DNA of 54,309 nucleotides from Hydrogenophilales bacterium (GCA_902601765.1 CACKOO010000006.1:1-54309), one strand, 5' to 3'; counted from the stretch's first letter, positions 26,299-36,043 are shown. The notes: generated from the letters alone by a model not told the origin. A program made the numbers and translations.

Positions 26299-28035
26299 AT
26301 GCCGACTATTACGGAAGGTGAGCAGCAGTCAGGTTTTTTGCGCGCCAAAAAAATTATAAGAACAATAGCGATAACATTTTTTATCGGTTTAGTGATAGGT
26401 TCAGTGATGGCCGTAGTGTCAAATGGATTTGTAATCGGAGTAGGCTGGTTAGCAAATCAGCGCGAATCTTTGAGTTTGTTCGAGATTACAGTATTTGGCT
26501 TCTCAATTTCTACGGCACCTTTAGTATGTTTGTTAATTGCGGCTTTTCTGGTGATTGGAATAAAACGAATTTTTTCAATTACTCGCTATCATGGTCCTGC
26601 AGATAGTATTTATGTCGCTCATCATGCCGATGACGAACCAGACTGGAGAGTCGGCATAGGGTCAACTTTGGCGGCTTTTGTGTCCGCGAGTGGTGGCGCT
26701 TCTGTTGGCCAATATGGCCCTTTGGTTCATTTTGGTGCAACAGTAGGTGGCTTAATGCGTCGCTTATCTGGAGGTGCTTTAACTATAGAAATATTCCTGG
26801 GTTGTGGGGTTGCTGGGGCTATCGCAGCGGGCTTTAATGCGCCTATAACGGGTTTGGTTTTTGCGCACGAAGCAATTTTACGAAATTTTTCTCAAAAAGC
26901 TATTGCACCAATAGCTATTTCAAGTATCACCGCGGCTGCTGTTAGTGAGTGGGCATTTGGTGAGCGTAACGTCCTAGGAATAAATCATGTGGCTCCAAAC
27001 CTGGTGGAATTAATACCTTACCTATTGGCGTCAGGACCCGTATTCGGATTAGTAGCAATTGCGTTTATGCTATCTTTGCGACGGTCTGCCCGCTTTGCTT
27101 CCGGTAGCGGCTTATCCGCTCCAAAATTAATCATATTAGCAGCCCTAATATGTGGATTCGTTGGGATGTTTATTCCGGAAATCCTTGGCCTCGGAACTGA
27201 TGCTGTATCAAATATGTTCTCGGATGAGTTTGAATTATCATATTTACTGGTTTTGATGTTGGCCAAAATAATGATGACAGCAGTGTGTATCGGTTTTGGT
27301 TTATTCGGCGGTGTGTTTTCACCGGCACTATTTGTTGGGGCGTCAATCGGGGCAATAACAAATAAACTCATTTTGATGCTGGGTTTTGGTTCCGCCGGCC
27401 CTGCTTTGGCAGTATGTGGCATGGCTGCAGTTGGGGCTGCTGTAATTGGGGCTCCGATTTCTACTGTCCTTATAGTGTTGGAGATGACCACGTCTTATGA
27501 GTTTGCTGTTGCAGCAATGTTATCGGTGGTTTCATGCAAAATCGTATCAAATGTGCTTTTTGGTCATTCCTTTTTTGATAGGCAGTTAATGGACAGGGGA
27601 ATAAATATATCCCTTGGCAGGAGTCATATAAACCTAATGGATATGTCGGTTGTGAATTATATGTCGAAGGATAACTTTGTGTCTTTTTCAGTTAATAAGA
27701 ATACCGCTTTAGCAATTGATTTCATGGCCAAAAAAGGTGTCACCGAAGCTTATGTTATCACTGATAATATGTCTTTTTCTGGGAAAGTTTCCATGCAGTC
27801 ACTAGTTTTAACTAAGGCGGAAAATATAGGAGGTTGCATTGACAGATCACCTCTCGTTATTTTTGCGGATGACTCTGTACTTGAAGCGATAGAGAAAGCC
27901 AGCACTTTTGTTGGTGAAAGTATTCCTATTGTTGATAAAAGTTCCGGTATATTGATAGGAGTAATAACCGAGGCGGATCTTTTCCAGGCTTATTTGTCAA
28001 TGCAAAATAAGACTCGAGATATCGAGACAGCTTAA
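26299..28035 (+). CDS. ClC-family chloride channel/transporter with C-terminal CBS domains
   Basis: A 578-residue protein. I chose ATG 26299 behind CAGGGGGA rather than a GTG at 26281. The membrane part has the ClC anion-path motifs: ASVGQYGPLVHFG (GREGP equivalent), GFNAPITGLVFAHEA and GGVFSPALFVG. The C-terminal 140 residues form a CBS pair (MSKDNFVSF to GVITEADLFQAYL), a nucleotide-sensing module. The gating Glu of exchangers (E148 in E. coli ClC) is Tyr139 here and the proton Glu (E203) is Ala192. That argues against normal H+/Cl- exchange. It may act as a channel, or the subclass may couple differently. It stands between two unrelated units. Confidence 0.9.
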   Translation: MPTITEGEQQSGFLRAKKIIRTIAITFFIGLVIGSVMAVVSNGFVIGVGWLANQRESLSLFEITVFGFSISTAPLVCLLIAAFLVIGIKRIFSITRYHGPADSIYVAHHADDEPDWRVGIGSTLAAFVSASGGASVGQYGPLVHFGATVGGLMRRLSGGALTIEIFLGCGVAGAIAAGFNAPITGLVFAHEAILRNFSQKAIAPIAISSITAAAVSEWAFGERNVLGINHVAPNLVELIPYLLASGPVFGLVAIAFMLSLRRSARFASGSGLSAPKLIILAALICGFVGMFIPEILGLGTDAVSNMFSDEFELSYLLVLMLAKIMMTAVCIGFGLFGGVFSPALFVGASIGAITNKLILMLGFGSAGPALAVCGMAAVGAAVIGAPISTVLIVLEMTTSYEFAVAAMLSVVSCKIVSNVLFGHSFFDRQLMDRGINISLGRSHINLMDMSVVNYMSKDNFVSFSVNKNTALAIDFMAKKGVTEAYVITDNMSFSGKVSMQSLVLTKAENIGGCIDRSPLVIFADDSVLEAIEKASTFVGESIPIVDKSSGILIGVITEADLFQAYLSMQNKTRDIETA

Positions 28036-28098
28036 CTCGAAACCTAATCGAAGAATCTATAAATCTATAATGTTAGGCGTAAGTGTTATAAAAAATAA

Positions 28099-28722
28099 AT
28101 GTTAAAATTGGTTGACGTAGCGTGTATCAGGGGGCAAGGTTTATTATTCAGAAACCTTTCTCGTTCGATCAATTGTGGTTCTCTGTTGAGAGTACATGGC
28201 GCAAATGGGGTTGGAAAAACTAGCTTGTTACGAATTATTGTAGGCTTATCTTCTCCACACACCGGCCAAGTAATTTGGAAACAACAACCTATTTCCCAGG
28301 ATATGGACTATTTTCGCACTCAACTTTTATTTATTGGACATTCAGATGCATTGAAGCCCGATCTCACGCCACATGAAAATATCTCTTTTTTATTAGCCCT
28401 AGGCAAGATCCGGGTTGATGAAGACCAACTATCCCAAGACATTTCAAGATGGGGTCTGGGAAGGTTGAAAGGAAAACCCGTTTACAGTTTATCAAAAGGC
28501 CAAAGGCGACGATTGAGCTTAATGCGTTTGCTATACGGACACAACAAGCCTCTGTGGGTCCTTGACGAGCCTTTTATCGGGTTAGACCCAAAAGCTATTT
28601 CAGTGCTTGTTGCACTAATTGAAAGCCATCTCGCGAGAAAGGGAATTGTTATCTACACTACTCACCAAAACGTAGATATTAAGTCGCCGATTAACAAAAT
28701 AATTAGGTTGGATCAAATTTGA
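28099..28722 (+). CDS. ccmA: Heme exporter ATP-binding protein CcmA
   Basis: A 207-residue ABC ATPase, the size expected of CcmA. The Walker A motif is GANGVGKT (34-41), the signature YSLSKGQRRR and the Walker B LWVLDEPFIGLD. With CcmB and CcmC it forms the CcmABCD complex that releases holo-CcmE for cytochrome c maturation on the periplasmic side. It is the first gene of a ccmA-I operon; the next gene starts inside its stop codon. A TATAAT at 28066-28071 is a possible promoter element, but no matching -35 is evident. Confidence 0.95.
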   Translation: MLKLVDVACIRGQGLLFRNLSRSINCGSLLRVHGANGVGKTSLLRIIVGLSSPHTGQVIWKQQPISQDMDYFRTQLLFIGHSDALKPDLTPHENISFLLALGKIRVDEDQLSQDISRWGLGRLKGKPVYSLSKGQRRRLSLMRLLYGHNKPLWVLDEPFIGLDPKAISVLVALIESHLARKGIVIYTTHQNVDIKSPINKIIRLDQI

Positions 28723-29393
28723 GTCTTACGTTAATAGTTTTTGCTGTTGTAAAGAGAGATATGCAACAAGCTGTGAAAAGGCCGTCGGATTTGCTAACCG
28801 TGTTTTGTTTCTTTATCCTCTCGTCAGGTTTATTTGCTATCGGGATAGGGCCTGACCCAGAATTGCAAAAGAATATTGGAGTAGGGGTCATCTGGGCTTC
28901 AGCACTTTTAGCCTCCATTCTAGCATTGGGGGAATTGTTTTCTGGGGACGAAAGGGATGGTGTTTTAGAACAAATGCTTTTGGTTCCGGAACCATTGACG
29001 GTCATTATGTTGGCAAAAATTATCGGACATTGGGTTGTTACTGGCTTACCTATAGTGCTTGTTTCGCCATTTTTGGGAATATTTTTTGGCTTCAGCACGA
29101 ATGCTTTGTTAGTGTTGGCGAGTTCCCTTTTACTTGGCACTCCTATTTTATCTCTTCTTGGGGCAGTTGGTGCGGCCTTAACTCTCGGAGTTAGAGGAGC
29201 CACTGCCCTCGCCGCACTACTGATTTTGCCATTATATATTCCCGTTTTGGTATTTGGTTCATTAGCAACAAATGCGGCGCTTATAGGAACTGAAGTAAGC
29301 TCACATTTGTCATTATTGGTGGCACTTTTGATATTTGCCTTGGTTTTGGCCCCATTATTCGTATCAGCTTCTCTGAAAGTGGCACTAGATTGA
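28719..29393 (+). CDS. ccmB: Heme exporter permease CcmB
   Basis: A 224-residue membrane protein with about six helices, in the size and position of CcmB between ccmA and ccmC. Its start is TTG at 28719, overlapping the ccmA stop by four bases. FSGDERDGVLEQMLL is a cytoplasmic loop typical of the family (compare FxxDxxDGxLEQLLLSP). It is the membrane partner of CcmA. Confidence 0.93.
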   Translation: MSLTLIVFAVVKRDMQQAVKRPSDLLTVFCFFILSSGLFAIGIGPDPELQKNIGVGVIWASALLASILALGELFSGDERDGVLEQMLLVPEPLTVIMLAKIIGHWVVTGLPIVLVSPFLGIFFGFSTNALLVLASSLLLGTPILSLLGAVGAALTLGVRGATALAALLILPLYIPVLVFGSLATNAALIGTEVSSHLSLLVALLIFALVLAPLFVSASLKVALD

Positions 29394-29432
29394 TTTTTAT
29401 GAATGAAAAAAATAGTAACGGAGGTGATTCCA

Positions 29433-30164
29433 TTGAACTTTTGGAAATATTCGACTCCTAAAACGGTATTTCCCATTGCGAGCAAGGTTATACCTATGGC
29501 ATTTCTATTTGCCGTAATTTTGTGTGTCGCTGGAATTTATGTGGGTTTTTTCGTTGCTCCTACTGATTTTCAGCAAGGCGAGGTTTATCGTATAATTTTT
29601 ATACATGTACCCTCGGCTTGGATGTCGATGTTCATCTACATCATCATTGTGTTTTGGAGTTTAATGGGATTAATATTTAACACCAGATTATCGTTTATGA
29701 TGGCGCAATCGTTAGCACCCACCGGAGCTGTTATGACAGTAATCGCGCTGTGGACGGGAGCATTATGGGGGAAACCTACGTGGGGTACGTGGTGGGTTTG
29801 GGATGCCAGACTAACCTCAGAGTTGATACTATTATTTCTATACATTGGGTACATAGTACTTGGGGCGTCAATAGACGATATCCGCAGGTCTGATAGGACT
29901 TCGGCGATACTAGCTTTAATAGGGGCTGTAAACATTCCGATTATCTATTTTTCAGTCGAATGGTGGAGTACGCTACATCAAGGGGCATCGATTAGTCTTA
30001 CGGCGGCGCCCAAAATGGCCGCGTCAATGTTTTTGGGGTTATGCTTGATGAGTTTATCTTTTTGGATGTATACAATAGGCGCTGCTTTTTATCGTTTGCG
30101 TATAGTTATACTAAAGCGAGAAAAAAGTTCTACCTGGTTGCGTGAGTTTGAGGGAGCACCTTGA
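29433..30164 (+). CDS. ccmC: Heme exporter/handling protein CcmC
   Basis: A 243-residue membrane protein from the TTG at 29433, chosen because GGAGG stands eight bases before it and the resulting start (NFWKYSTPKTVFPIASK) matches family N-termini; ATG 29403 would add ten residues. It has six helices and the WWD heme motif WGTWWVWDARLTS. CcmC presents heme to CcmE at the periplasmic face. The ccmD ATG overlaps its stop (TGATG). Confidence 0.93.
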   Translation: MNFWKYSTPKTVFPIASKVIPMAFLFAVILCVAGIYVGFFVAPTDFQQGEVYRIIFIHVPSAWMSMFIYIIIVFWSLMGLIFNTRLSFMMAQSLAPTGAVMTVIALWTGALWGKPTWGTWWVWDARLTSELILLFLYIGYIVLGASIDDIRRSDRTSAILALIGAVNIPIIYFSVEWWSTLHQGASISLTAAPKMAASMFLGLCLMSLSFWMYTIGAAFYRLRIVILKREKSSTWLREFEGAP

Positions 30165-30349
30165 TGGAATGGGCTAGCCTGACAGAGTTTTTTCGGATGG
30201 GAGGGTACTCTATATATGTTTGGGGTTCATACTGCGTCAGTTTTTTTCTATTTTTTATTGAACTCTATTTCATGTTTTGGCGTTTCCGAGAACTATCAAA
30301 AACTGAGGGAAGTGATAAAAACCTCAACGGAGATGTGATTGAAGCCTAG
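30164..30349 (+). CDS. ccmD: Heme exporter small subunit CcmD
   Basis: A 61-residue single-helix protein in the place of ccmD. The N-terminal FFRMGGYSIYVWGSYCVSF is the conserved CcmD start, followed by a basic segment and an acidic tail. CcmD stabilises the CcmABC complex and helps release holo-CcmE. ATG 30164 shares a base with the ccmC stop, and the C-terminus overlaps ccmE by 11 bases. Confidence 0.93.
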   Translation: MEWASLTEFFRMGGYSIYVWGSYCVSFFLFFIELYFMFWRFRELSKTEGSDKNLNGDVIEA

Positions 30350-30785
30350 GCAAAAAAGGTTTGTTTTAATTTTGATTGCGAGTTGTCTACTTGTTGTTGC
30401 ATCTGTCATCGTGAAAAATGTTTTCAACGATAATCTCGTGTTTTTTTATTCACCCACAGAAATAGTGTCAGGTGATGTTCCTCAAAAAAAGAAATTGATT
30501 AGGGTAGGTGGCATGGTTGTTCGAGATAGTGTAGTACGACATCAAGATAATACAACGGTGAGTTTTATTGTTTCTGATAACGTAAATGCAATAAAAGTTC
30601 ATTACGAAGGGATTCTTCCTGATCTTTTTCGCGAAGGCAAAGGGGTAGTAGCGCAGGGAAAGCTTGATCAACATGGGGATTTTATGGCAAGCCAGGTTCT
30701 TGCAAAGCATGATGAAAATTATATGCCTCCTGAAGTTGCTGATTTGCTGGAAAGGTCAAAGGATCAAAAGATATTAGGTGATTAA
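30339..30785 (+). CDS. ccmE: Cytochrome c-type biogenesis heme chaperone CcmE
   Basis: A 148-residue membrane-anchored periplasmic chaperone with a TTG start inside ccmD. Residues 8-28 form the anchor; the OB-fold barrel follows with RVGGMVVRDSV. His124 and Tyr128 in LAKHDENYMPPEV correspond to E. coli His130 (covalent heme) and Tyr134. It carries heme from CcmC to CcmF. Confidence 0.96.
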   Translation: MKPRQKRFVLILIASCLLVVASVIVKNVFNDNLVFFYSPTEIVSGDVPQKKKLIRVGGMVVRDSVVRHQDNTTVSFIVSDNVNAIKVHYEGILPDLFREGKGVVAQGKLDQHGDFMASQVLAKHDENYMPPEVADLLERSKDQKILGD

Positions 30786-30844
30786 ATTTCTAAGAATGAA
30801 TGGGTCTTTAGTTTTAAAGTCCAGTTGGAATGGGAGTGGGTCGA

Positions 30845-32818
30845 ATGATACCAGAGATTGGTAATTTTCTTCTGATGCTGGCTTTGGTTGTAGCGGTTAT
30901 TCAATCGGTGTTTCCATTGGTTGGGGCTTCAAGAGGCAACTTCCAATTAATGAGTCTTGCCGTGACGTCGGGGAGATTACAATTTATCCTTATTTTATTT
31001 TCCTTTTTTTGCCTCATCTACTGTTTTTTATTTAATGATTTCTCAGTACTCAATGTTGCGAAAAATTCGAACTCGTCTTTGCCGTGGGCCTATAGAATTG
31101 CTGCCTCATGGGGCAGTCATGAAGGCTCGATGCTACTGTGGTTGGTGATGCTATCTGGCTGGACATTTGCGGTGTCCATAAAGAGTCGGCAGCTCCCTAT
31201 GGAAATGTTGTCTAGAACTATAGGAGTAATGGGTCTTATTTCGATAGGTTTTTTGATCTTTATAATTTTCACATCCAACCCATTCGATAGACTACTTCCC
31301 GCAGCAGCAGATGGGGCCGACTTGAATCCACTTTTGCAAGATCCGGGAATGGTGATACACCCACCCATGCTATACATGGGGTATGTTGGATGCGTAGTGC
31401 CATTCGCTTTTGCTATAGCAGCACTCTTAGGAGGTCGTTTAGATTCTACTTGGGCTCGTTGGTCAAGGCCTTGGACAACCTATTCATGGGTTTTCTTGAC
31501 AATAGGAATTGCTTTAGGCAGCTGGTGGGCTTATTACGAATTGGGCTGGGGAGGTTGGTGGTTTTGGGATCCAGTTGAAAACGCTTCTTTTATGCCATGG
31601 CTTTCGGCCACCGCGTTGATGCACTCCCTAGCAGTTTCAGAAAAAAGAGGAGGATTTAAAGCGTGGACAGTGTTATTGGCGATTTTGACGTTTGCACTTT
31701 CTTTATTGGGGACGTTCCTAGTAAGGTCTGGAGTGATTACATCTGTCCACGCTTTCGCGAGTGATCCAGCTCGGGGTATTTATATTCTGGCGTTTCTTGT
31801 ACTGGTTGTAGGAGCTTCCTTTTCTCTGTATGCAATTAGAGCTCCTAAGGTTGGTGTTGGTGGTAGTTTTGATGTTATATCGAGGGAAGGAGCCTTGCTC
31901 GCTAATAATATTTTGTTTCTAGCTTCGACGGCAGCAATTTTGTTGGGGACTCTATATCCCCTGTTTTTAGATGCACTAGGTCTGGGTAAAATTTCGGTCG
32001 GACCACCTTACTTCGATGTAATTTTCGTATCAATAATGACTCCGGCCATTTTCTTTATGGGAATCGGTCCACTTGCAGTGTGGAAAAAAGCCGAAATTCC
32101 CGATCTCGTTTTTCGATTGAAATGGCTAATGTTTATCGCTGGAACAGCCGCGTCAATATGCATGTTTTTTGCGGGAAAATGGAGTCCGTTAGTGATCCTA
32201 GGAGTTTTTTTGGCATTTTGGATCATTAGCTCTAGTTTTTTGGTTTTTTTTGAAAGATTTAAAAGTGTTTCTCAAAGCACCAATTTGACAAATATTGGCG
32301 TCTGCAGGAGATTACCCTTAGGGTTCTACGGAATGCTAACAGCGCACTTTGGGGTGGCAGTTTTTATTATAGGCGTAACTGCAGTAGGAGGTTATGAGCA
32401 AGAAAAAGATCTAAAAATGAGGATAGGTGAGGGTGTTCAAGTTGAAAACTACATTGTTCGCTTGGATCGCTTTGCGGAAATAAAGGGTCCGAATTTTGAT
32501 AGTACAGTCGGGGTTTTTTCTATCTTTGAGGATGGTAACTTTATTGCCGTGTTGAAACCTGAGAAGCGTTTTTACCACGTACAGCAAATGCCAATGACGG
32601 AGGCAGCCATTGATAGTAGTGTAACAAGAGATTTATACTTATCATTAGGAGAGCCGCTTCAGGATGGTAGTTGGATAGTTCGTGTTTATCTGAAACCGTT
32701 TGTAGGCTGGATCTGGGCTGGGGCATTTGTAATGGCTTTGGGAGGGATCTTGGCAGCGTCTGATAGGCGATTTCGAAAATTACGAGAAGAAAAGGTACGT
32801 GAAAAAAATCTGGTGTAA
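30845..32818 (+). CDS. ccmF: Heme lyase subunit CcmF
   Basis: A 657-residue membrane protein from ATG 30845 (IPEIGNFLLMLALV, like E. coli CcmF); an ATG at 30830 is five codons upstream. The WWD motif GWGGWWFWDPVENASFMPWL and about fourteen helices are present. CcmF takes heme from CcmE and, with CcmH, attaches it to apocytochrome c CXXCH cysteines in the periplasm. Length and content look intact. Confidence 0.96.
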   Translation: MIPEIGNFLLMLALVVAVIQSVFPLVGASRGNFQLMSLAVTSGRLQFILILFSFFCLIYCFLFNDFSVLNVAKNSNSSLPWAYRIAASWGSHEGSMLLWLVMLSGWTFAVSIKSRQLPMEMLSRTIGVMGLISIGFLIFIIFTSNPFDRLLPAAADGADLNPLLQDPGMVIHPPMLYMGYVGCVVPFAFAIAALLGGRLDSTWARWSRPWTTYSWVFLTIGIALGSWWAYYELGWGGWWFWDPVENASFMPWLSATALMHSLAVSEKRGGFKAWTVLLAILTFALSLLGTFLVRSGVITSVHAFASDPARGIYILAFLVLVVGASFSLYAIRAPKVGVGGSFDVISREGALLANNILFLASTAAILLGTLYPLFLDALGLGKISVGPPYFDVIFVSIMTPAIFFMGIGPLAVWKKAEIPDLVFRLKWLMFIAGTAASICMFFAGKWSPLVILGVFLAFWIISSSFLVFFERFKSVSQSTNLTNIGVCRRLPLGFYGMLTAHFGVAVFIIGVTAVGGYEQEKDLKMRIGEGVQVENYIVRLDRFAEIKGPNFDSTVGVFSIFEDGNFIAVLKPEKRFYHVQQMPMTEAAIDSSVTRDLYLSLGEPLQDGSWIVRVYLKPFVGWIWAGAFVMALGGILAASDRRFRKLREEKVREKNLV

Positions 32819-32854
32819 CTACAGTAATGGAAGTTCCCAAGAACTTATCCCAAT

Positions 32855-33376
32855 ATGATTAAATATCTGTCTCCACTCTTAGTATTTATTGTTTTAGCAG
32901 GTTTTTTAGCTAAGGGTCTATACCTAAACCCAAAAGAAATTCCATCCCCATTAATAGGAAAAAAAATTCCTGATTTCAAATTATCTGGCCTGTCGAAAGA
33001 AAGCCCTTTAGTTTTTAGTGACGATTTATTGGGTGAGCCATTTATCATCAACGTGTTTGCTTCTTGGTGTGGTCCTTGTTTGGACGAGCACCCTATTCTT
33101 ATTGAACTAGCGGACACAAAGGCGATACATGTTTTTGGGCTTAATTATAAAGATAATAGTAGCAATGCATTAAATTGGCTTGAAAAACATGGTAACCCCT
33201 ATCAATCAATTGGAGTTGACCCAAAAGGAGTTGTTGCTATTGATTTCGGAGTTTATGGAGTGCCAGAAACATTTTTAATTGACTCGGACGGATTTATTCG
33301 ATTCAAGCATGTAGGTCCTCTAAATAGAGAAACGATAAATGAAATTTTCAAGATATTAGAAGAGCTTCCGAAATGA
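32855..33376 (+). CDS. ccmG: Thiol:disulfide interchange protein CcmG/DsbE
   Basis: A 173-residue membrane-anchored thioredoxin-fold protein. The anchor lies at residues 5-22 and the redox motif FASWCGPCLDEHP gives Cys72 and Cys75, with the cis-Pro segment YGVPETFLID. It keeps apocytochrome cysteines reduced for heme attachment. It overlaps ccmH by four bases. Confidence 0.95.
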   Translation: MIKYLSPLLVFIVLAGFLAKGLYLNPKEIPSPLIGKKIPDFKLSGLSKESPLVFSDDLLGEPFIINVFASWCGPCLDEHPILIELADTKAIHVFGLNYKDNSSNALNWLEKHGNPYQSIGVDPKGVVAIDFGVYGVPETFLIDSDGFIRFKHVGPLNRETINEIFKILEELPK

Positions 33377-33822
33377 AATTATTGCTTTCGAATTTGGTTG
33401 TAGTAGTTTCCTTACTGCTAGGGATGCCATTAATCGGGATTGGTCAGGAGAGCGAAAATTTAGATCAACGAATTTTTCTCCTAACAAATGAATTGAGATG
33501 CTTAGTATGTCAAAATCAATCACTTGCCGAATCCGAGGCTGCTTTAGCAGTCGATCTAAAAAATAAAGTAGTGAAATTAATTGAACAAGGAAAAACTGAT
33601 GACCAGATCAGAGAGTATATGGTTTCTAGGTATGGAGACTTTGTGCTCTACGATCCGCCATTTAAGCTAAAAACGATGCTTCTTTGGTGGGGGCCTTTTT
33701 TAATCTTACTCTTGATGTTAATTATGGCCAAAAGCTTTGTCAGCAATAAAAAAATAATTACTGGATCTCAGTCATACACAGAAGAGCAATTACGAAATGC
33801 AAGAAAAAAACTTAATGAATAG
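33373..33822 (+). CDS. ccmH: Cytochrome c-type biogenesis protein CcmH (CcmH/NrfF family)
   Basis: A 149-residue periplasmic protein with a signal peptide, the LRCLVCQNQSLAES motif (Cys43, Cys46) that defines CcmH/CycL/NrfF, and a C-terminal membrane helix near residues 106-122. This is the short form of CcmH; the TPR part of E. coli CcmH is a separate gene here, ccmI, 13 bases downstream. Confidence 0.95.
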   Translation: MKLLLSNLVVVVSLLLGMPLIGIGQESENLDQRIFLLTNELRCLVCQNQSLAESEAALAVDLKNKVVKLIEQGKTDDQIREYMVSRYGDFVLYDPPFKLKTMLLWWGPFLILLLMLIMAKSFVSNKKIITGSQSYTEEQLRNARKKLNE

Positions 33823-33835
33823 GTAAATATTCTAC

Positions 33836-35044
33836 ATGATTATATTTTATTCTATCGTTATTTTGATCACGCTCTCGATCGGGTGGATTTTGGTTGGTTC
33901 TATCACTAGACAGAATATTGGTGATTTTTTTTCTAACGAAAAAATTAACCTTGACACAATTAAAAGGCAGAAAGCCGAGCTTGACGATGATTATCGAATG
34001 GGACTTTTAGATCTATCCCAGTATGATAGCGCAGTGGCTGACTTGGAACATAGATACTTAGATGAAGTAGACGACACAAGAAAGCCCGGCAATAGAGGAT
34101 TCAATGGCTCTTCAATGCCTTTGGCAATATGTGTCATGTTTTTGCCATTGACTGCCATTGCTTTTTATGTTTTTTTCGGAAATAGCGAGGCTATTGGAAT
34201 CGACAAAAATCCTGCGAATCAAGTTTCCTCAATTACTCAGGAGGAATTTGGGACAATGACCTTGAAATTGTCCGATCATTTAGAAAACAATCCTGACGAC
34301 ATTGAGGGGTGGGTAATGTTAGGCAGGGCTTATTATATTCTTGGGGATTTCAAAAATGCTGTTGAAGCATGGAAAATACCACTAGCCCAAGATCCAGGTA
34401 ATATAAATTTGCAAATTAGTGTGGCAGAGGGGCTAATCCTTGCCAATGGCGGTCAATTTAGTGATGAATCTATGAGACTAATAGAAAGCGTTCTGAAGTT
34501 GAAACCCTTTCACAAAAAAGCACTCTCGTTGGCAGGGGGCGAGAAATTCGCTTCAGGTGAATACTTAGCCGCTATCGTTTTTTGGCGAAAACTTTTAACA
34601 GTTACTCAAAATGAGACGGAGTATTATCAATCCATTAATGAGAGTATAGCTGAGGCAAAACGAAGGCATCAGTCTCAAGAAATAACGATTAGTATAACCG
34701 GCACGGTAAAGCTTTCTCCAGGACTAAGACATAAGGTAAGTCCAGACCACACTGTGTTCATCGTCGTTCGTAACGTGTCTGATGCGAAAATCCCTATTAT
34801 TGTAGATAGAGTCCCCGTGGGAAGTTTGCCTTACAATATGCGGTTAGATAAAACAAAATTAATGCGTGAAGATATAGATTTCAAGACTAGTAGTAAATTT
34901 ATAATTACAGGATTTATTTCCGATTCCGATAGGGTCGAAGGTAAGCTGCCTGATATAGGCAGTGATTCCATTTTTACTAACATTAAGGCAAACGCTGTGG
35001 AATTAATTTTAAAAGAGGTAAAGAATGAAGAAGAAAACAAGTAA
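33836..35044 (+). CDS. ccmI: Cytochrome c-type biogenesis protein CcmI
   Basis: A 402-residue protein with an N-terminal membrane helix, a cytoplasmic loop with DDDYRMGLLD (typical of CcmI), a second helix near residues 100-120, and TPR repeats from about 135 (GWVMLGRAYYILGDFKNA). It chaperones apocytochrome c to the heme lyase. The C-terminal domain (TITGTVKLSPGLRHKVSPD) is a beta domain seen in gammaproteobacterial CcmI. Its end overlaps mltB by 20 bases. Confidence 0.93.
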   Translation: MIIFYSIVILITLSIGWILVGSITRQNIGDFFSNEKINLDTIKRQKAELDDDYRMGLLDLSQYDSAVADLEHRYLDEVDDTRKPGNRGFNGSSMPLAICVMFLPLTAIAFYVFFGNSEAIGIDKNPANQVSSITQEEFGTMTLKLSDHLENNPDDIEGWVMLGRAYYILGDFKNAVEAWKIPLAQDPGNINLQISVAEGLILANGGQFSDESMRLIESVLKLKPFHKKALSLAGGEKFASGEYLAAIVFWRKLLTVTQNETEYYQSINESIAEAKRRHQSQEITISITGTVKLSPGLRHKVSPDHTVFIVVRNVSDAKIPIIVDRVPVGSLPYNMRLDKTKLMREDIDFKTSSKFIITGFISDSDRVEGKLPDIGSDSIFTNIKANAVELILKEVKNEEENK

Positions 35045-36023
35045 TTCTTCGAGTCTAACGTTTTTAAGTTTAGTGCTTTCGATGTCTATGGGATTATTCT
35101 CGGGAATTGTTTTAGCAGACTCCGAGAAACGCAATAATTTCATTAACATGATGGTTGATGAGTACAAATTTGATCGGCCAGATTTGGTAAAAAAACTTGA
35201 TGGTGTAGTCGTGAATAAGAAAGTCATTAGCTTTATGCAAAAACCATCTACGTCTAAACCTTGGCATGAATTTAAAAAACTTTTTCTGTCAAATAATCGA
35301 ACTGACCAAGGAGTTTTATTTTGGAAGAAGAACCAACATTGGCTTGAAAAAGCATATAAAGTTTATGGCATATCCCCTGAAATAGTAGTGTCAATCATTG
35401 GTGTTGAAACAATTTATGGAGCAAGAGTCGGTAGCTTCAGAGTAATCGAGAGTCTCTATACTCTGGGATTTGAGGGGAAACGACGACGAGCATTTTTTAC
35501 CAACGAGCTTAAGGAGTTTCTCATTCTTTGCCGGGATAACAAGTTGGATACAGAGGAGGTTAAAGGGTCATTTGCAGGCGCTATGGGCATGCCCCAATTC
35601 ATGCCTTCAAGTTATCGGGCTTATGCGGTCGACTTTGACGAAGACGGTCGCGTGGATTTATGGAACAGCGTTGGAGATGTTATTGGAAGTGTAGCTAATT
35701 ATCTGAAAGTACACGGTTGGATTCGTGAAGGAAAAATAGTTATGCCAGCGACATTGTTGAATAGTGAGGCTTTCAAACTTACAAAATTAGGCGTTAAGCC
35801 TCACATCAAAGTTGCAGAGTTAAGAAAAAAAGGTGTGATTTTTAGTAGGAGCGTCGATAATTCTGAAAAATCGGCGCTTTTCGCGATGCAAGGTGTTGGC
35901 AAGCGCGAGTACTGGGTTTCTCTTAAAAATTTCTATGTGATTACTCGTTACAACCGGAGTTTAAACTATGCCTTGGTTGTTTATCAGTTAGCGGAGAGGA
36001 TAAAGAAAAATTATTCAGGGTAG
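35025..36023 (+). CDS. mltB: Membrane-bound lytic murein transglycosylase B-like protein
   Basis: A 332-residue periplasmic muramidase that cuts peptidoglycan between MurNAc and GlcNAc with anhydro-product formation. The catalytic Glu128 lies in SIIGVETIYG, and GAMGMPQFMPSSYRAYAVDF is a family hallmark. The signal peptide ends near VLADS with no lipobox Cys, so the enzyme may be soluble, unlike the E. coli lipoprotein. It begins within the last 20 bases of ccmI, so it is read in the ccm transcript. Confidence 0.92.
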   Translation: MKKKTSNSSSLTFLSLVLSMSMGLFSGIVLADSEKRNNFINMMVDEYKFDRPDLVKKLDGVVVNKKVISFMQKPSTSKPWHEFKKLFLSNNRTDQGVLFWKKNQHWLEKAYKVYGISPEIVVSIIGVETIYGARVGSFRVIESLYTLGFEGKRRRAFFTNELKEFLILCRDNKLDTEEVKGSFAGAMGMPQFMPSSYRAYAVDFDEDGRVDLWNSVGDVIGSVANYLKVHGWIREGKIVMPATLLNSEAFKLTKLGVKPHIKVAELRKKGVIFSRSVDNSEKSALFAMQGVGKREYWVSLKNFYVITRYNRSLNYALVVYQLAERIKKNYSG

Positions 36024-36043
36024 TTTAATCGTACCTGTATTTT

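Noticed and set aside
27018..27491. Minus-strand open frame over the ClC gene
   Set aside because: Antisense of conserved ClC helices; low-complexity composition and no start signal.
28703..29485. Long open frame on the minus strand over ccmB
   Set aside because: It lies opposite a well-supported ccmB with Ser/Thr/Asn-rich composition and no family motif, as expected for an antisense shadow.
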